Shown here: one piece after another, positions 6,964-8,592 of the stretch
Layout: each line of letters starts with the position of its first letter
Numbering within the stretch: the first letter of the stretch is position 1
Assembly: GCA_020434645.1 (NCBI GenBank)
Contig: JAGRAK010000074.1
Coordinates: 1-8,592, forward strand
From: Bdellovibrionales bacterium
GTDB taxonomy: Bacteria; Bdellovibrionota; Bdellovibrionia; Bdellovibrionales; UBA1609
Direction: 5' to 3'
DNA: 8,592 nt
Notes under the pieces: model-generated
The model's database searches: none
Told to the model about the DNA's origin: nothing
What the model saw: the letters and a program-made list of their open reading frames with translations, nothing else
Made by a program: the position numbers and the translations under genes

Positions 6964-8150
6964 TCTCCTAAACCCGGGTTAAAAGATCGTTGATGTACAT
7001 CTAGAAAAAAACTTAAAATCTCACCAACTTCACGAATCAAAAGTCGGCCAGCTGCTTCAAACTTGTTCTGCTGCTCAAGTGAGATACTATTCACTTCTAT
7101 TTTATATTGATTGACCTGTTCTTGAAGAGTCTTCATTTCAGTAGAAATAACTGCAAACAAAGCTAGCTTGAGCCTCTCATCGTCAGTTATATCAAATGGC
7201 GTCACTTCGGCCTGATAAAGCTCAAAACAGAATTTTTCAAAAGCCTGAACCGTCGGATCATCAGTTATAATTGAACCACACCTATCGGCTGAGTTTCTCC
7301 AATCGAGAACTTTTCGAGCATCCAACGTCGTGTTCACGACACCGGCGTAAGCGGCAGAAAGCTTGTATGCTACAACAAAAGCCTCAATTTGAGCCAACTC
7401 TGCACGACCTGTCACTAATTCAGCTTCATTATTAATAGATATCGCTTTTTGGATAGACCCCGCCTGCATAGTCACTTTTATCGTGTTGAGCCAACTCGAT
7501 CGATTGGCACTGCATGACATCTCATTAGACAATGTCAGTATATCTTCTTTATCAGGGCGCTTATGACAAGTCTGCAGCTTAGCAAAGTTCCAGTGCTGGT
7601 AAAGCAAAGATTCTCCGCTCAATGCAGCTTTAAGACGTGGAAAGTAGCAAACGTTCCCATTCAAGTAATCTGAGTTGGCGTCATATACTTTAGTTAAAAC
7701 ATCGACTTTTTGAAAGAGTGCCGCCCGCAAGACGGCAAAATCTAAAAGATCTTGAACAACATCACGCTCACTAAATTCAAAGCGTACAGAAAATGCTGCA
7801 GATAGAATATCAGATAAGGTCCAATTGGGTTTCAAGTTAATAGTTTTACCAATTTGACTACCTATTATGTTTCGAAGACTCTGATATTCAGTGGCCAGGT
7901 CTGATAATTCACAATAATTAATTCTAACCTGAGTAGCGGAATCACTTTTCTGAACCCCCAAACAGTTTTGCCGAGCAAATCTTACTAATGCCGCAAGATC
8001 CAATTCACGAGCCTCTCTATTAAAACTCATTTCTTGACAGGGCATAACGACTTCCGAATTACTAGACAATCCAGTCTCAGCAATCAGACTAGCAAAAACC
8101 ATAATCGCACAAAAACTAGACAATGAAGCGCGAAAAAGAGTACCTGGCAT
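6960..8150 (-). CDS. Exported hypothetical protein, Cys-containing, first gene of the operon
   Basis: I do not recognise a family for this 396-aa protein. Residues 1-24 look like a Sec signal peptide: Arg7, a hydrophobic core to about residue 22, and likely cleavage after Leu-Ile-Ala24. Cys14 sits inside the signal and lacks a lipobox, so it is not a lipoprotein. The mature part has eight cysteines (38, 63, 80, 168, 195, 213, 291, 308), an even number that suits periplasmic disulfides. It is otherwise mostly helical by composition, with a moderately hydrophobic stretch at about 250-272 and a charged, helix-prone C-terminus (about 323-385). The ATG start is preceded by AGAGGA at 5-nt spacing and no nearby alternative keeps the signal peptide. 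It leads the operon, and its TGA overlaps the first ATG of the next gene as ATGA. The role is unknown; the context suggests an envelope component acting with the downstream proteins. Confidence 0.85.
   Translation of the reverse strand: MPGTLFRASLSSFCAIMVFASLIAETGLSSNSEVVMPCQEMSFNREARELDLAALVRFARQNCLGVQKSDSATQVRINYCELSDLATEYQSLRNIIGSQIGKTINLKPNWTLSDILSAAFSVRFEFSERDVVQDLLDFAVLRAALFQKVDVLTKVYDANSDYLNGNVCYFPRLKAALSGESLLYQHWNFAKLQTCHKRPDKEDILTLSNEMSCSANRSSWLNTIKVTMQAGSIQKAISINNEAELVTGRAELAQIEAFVVAYKLSAAYAGVVNTTLDARKVLDWRNSADRCGSIITDDPTVQAFEKFCFELYQAEVTPFDITDDERLKLALFAVISTEMKTLQEQVNQYKIEVNSISLEQQNKFEAAGRLLIREVGEILSFFLDVHQRSFNPGLGE
6965..6969 (-). promoter_or_regulatory. Shine-Dalgarno that decides the lipoprotein start
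   Basis: AGGAG lies only 1 nt from the upstream ATG (6963-6961) but 7 nt from the second in-frame ATG (6957-6955). The normal spacing points to the second ATG. The site lies inside the last codons of the preceding gene, so translation is probably coupled. Confidence 0.7.
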
Positions 8151-8350
8151 TAGCGTCCTCTAATACATTGATCTTAGAGAAACCCAATGTCCTCTAAATG
8201 TAATTAATTTAAATTTGCAGAACAGGCTAATGAAAGATTCATGCCAAGTGGCAAAAGGCAAGCCGAGCTATGGGTTTGTTTTTAAAAATTTTTAGAACTT
8301 ATCTAATGTTGAATGGTGAGACCCCGAAAACATGCTGAATGAAAAAAATT
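8151..8350. other. Intergenic region between tRNA and operon
   Basis: No gene is seen in these 200 bases. Reading leftward, a T7 run (8348-8342) comes 2 nt after the tRNA CCA, then an AT-rich self-complementary stretch (AAAAATTTTT, near 8284-8295), then an AT-rich block (about 8194-8216) before the operon. TTAGAGGAC occurs twice (8155-8163 and 8189-8197). No good -35/-10 pair stands out for the operon; the weak candidate TTCATT-17-TAAATT matches sigma-70 poorly. Transcription may start here from a non-sigma-70 promoter or continue from the tRNA. Confidence 0.5.
8342..8348 (-). terminator. T-run after the tRNA, possible weak terminator
   Basis: Seven T residues on the tRNA strand begin 2 nt after the encoded CCA. 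There is no separate GC-rich hairpin between the tRNA and the run; only the tRNA T-arm and acceptor precede it. Termination here could be partial, which would leave read-through into the operon possible. Confidence 0.3.
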
Positions 8351-8427
8351 TGGTAGCGGAGGAGAGACTTGAACTCCCGACCTACGGATTATGATTCCGC
8401 CGCTCTAACCAGCTGAGGTACCCCGCC
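8351..8427 (-). tRNA. tRNA-Met (anticodon CAU)
   Basis: The full cloverleaf folds by hand. The acceptor GGCGGGG pairs with CTCCGCT (with G1-U72 and G6-U67 wobbles). The D-loop holds GG. The anticodon stem is G27-A31 with loop ATCATAA, giving anticodon CAU. The five-base variable loop is AGGTC, the T-arm is GGGAG/CTCTC with TTCAAGT, the discriminator is A, and CCA is encoded. It is not the initiator type: there is no mismatched C1, and the anticodon stem lacks three G-C pairs next to the loop. A lysidine-modified tRNA-Ile2 also reads as CAU in DNA, but positions 4-5 are G-G, not the C-C of the E. coli Ile2 acceptor, so elongator Met is preferred. C10 opposite C25 leaves the D-stem with only three pairs; G10 is usual. 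The gene points toward the operon. Confidence 0.92.
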
Positions 8428-8441
8428 ACAAAAAATTGATG

Positions 8442-8483
8442 TGTCCTGGTTCAAACAACAAACGTACAACACCGAACAGGACA
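8442..8483 (-). repeat. Inverted repeat in the pre-tRNA leader
   Basis: TGTCCTGTTC (8483-8474) is complementary to GAACCAGGACA (8452-8442) over ten pairs with one bulged C. The loop is 21 nt. It is followed 6 nt later by a T6 run just before the tRNA. It may be a processing or attenuation hairpin; the long loop argues against a strong intrinsic terminator. Confidence 0.45.
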
Positions 8484-8493
8484 AGTGGCGTCA

Positions 8494-8522
8494 TTTCTAC
8501 CGATCGGCGCGGGAACAGTCAA
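8494..8522 (-). promoter_or_regulatory. Sigma-70-like promoter of the tRNA gene
   Basis: TTGACT (-35, 8522-8517) and TAGAAA (-10, 8499-8494) are separated by 17 bp on the tRNA strand. The first transcribed base would be near 8487, giving a leader of about 60 nt before the tRNA. Two ACAGGGT copies sit 11 bp apart at and just upstream of the -35. Confidence 0.55.
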
Positions 8523-8592
8523 CCCTGTAACCACCCTGTTACACTCCCCCTGACGCAGAACAGTCATCTGCCCGTTTTCACAGCCAAATTTA

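Noticed and set aside
6960..8150. Lipoprotein signal at Cys14 of the first gene
   Set aside because: Phe precedes the Cys and the hydrophobic core continues after it, so this is not a lipobox; a normal signal peptidase I site at Ala24 fits better.
8220..8260. TGCC-ACTT-GGCA hairpin between tRNA and operon
   Set aside because: The stem is only four pairs and no T-run follows, so it is too weak to call a terminator or regulator.
8351..8427. Initiator tRNA-fMet
   Set aside because: G1 pairs with U72, and the anticodon stem near the loop is G-C, G-C, A-U, so the three G-C pairs and position-1 mismatch of initiators are absent.
8439..8592. Short open plus-strand frame from an ATG next to the tRNA to the window end
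   Set aside because: It has no Shine-Dalgarno, it begins in the tRNA leader and runs across the tRNA promoter, and its translation is Pro/Thr/Asn-rich without resemblance to a protein. It could only be judged with sequence further right.

Overview
The window holds one tRNA gene and one tight five-gene operon, all on the minus strand and read from right to left. By eye G+C is in the low forties. The encoded proteins carry Sec signal peptides, and one has a lipoprotein signal with Thr at +2, which fits export in a diderm (Gram-negative) bacterium. I cannot place the organism more precisely. A Bdellovibrio-like or other 'deltaproteobacterial' host would suit the style of large exported proteins without recognisable families, but that is a guess.

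Right end (8351-8592): a 77-nt tRNA gene with anticodon CAU, encoded CCA, a good sigma-70-like promoter upstream and an imperfect hairpin in the precursor leader. It is most likely elongator tRNA-Met. Between the tRNA and the operon (8151-8350) is AT-rich non-coding DNA with a T-run just after the tRNA, a 9-bp direct repeat and no convincing operon promoter.

Operon (8150 down to 4): (1) a 396-aa exported helical protein with 8 Cys in the mature part; (2) a 335/337-aa lipoprotein; (3) a 659-aa exported protein with a beta-rich middle and a helical C-terminal half; (4) a 663-aa exported protein with a hydrophobic Ala/Gly segment, a Cys-rich centre and long coiled coils; (5) a 665-aa exported, Cys-free protein whose last ~90 residues resemble the tuberculosis necrotizing toxin (TNT) type of NAD+ glycohydrolase. 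Every junction overlaps (4, 19, 4 and 1 bp), so the five are almost certainly co-transcribed and translationally coupled.

My reading, an inference, is that this is an envelope-located multi-protein system. Four family-less exported proteins (one lipid-anchored, one with a possible membrane-inserting segment) come first, and a polymorphic-toxin-like effector comes last. No immunity gene, secretion ATPase or integrase is visible, but the window ends three bases after the last stop codon, so an immunity gene may lie just outside. I could not assign genes 1-4 to any known family.
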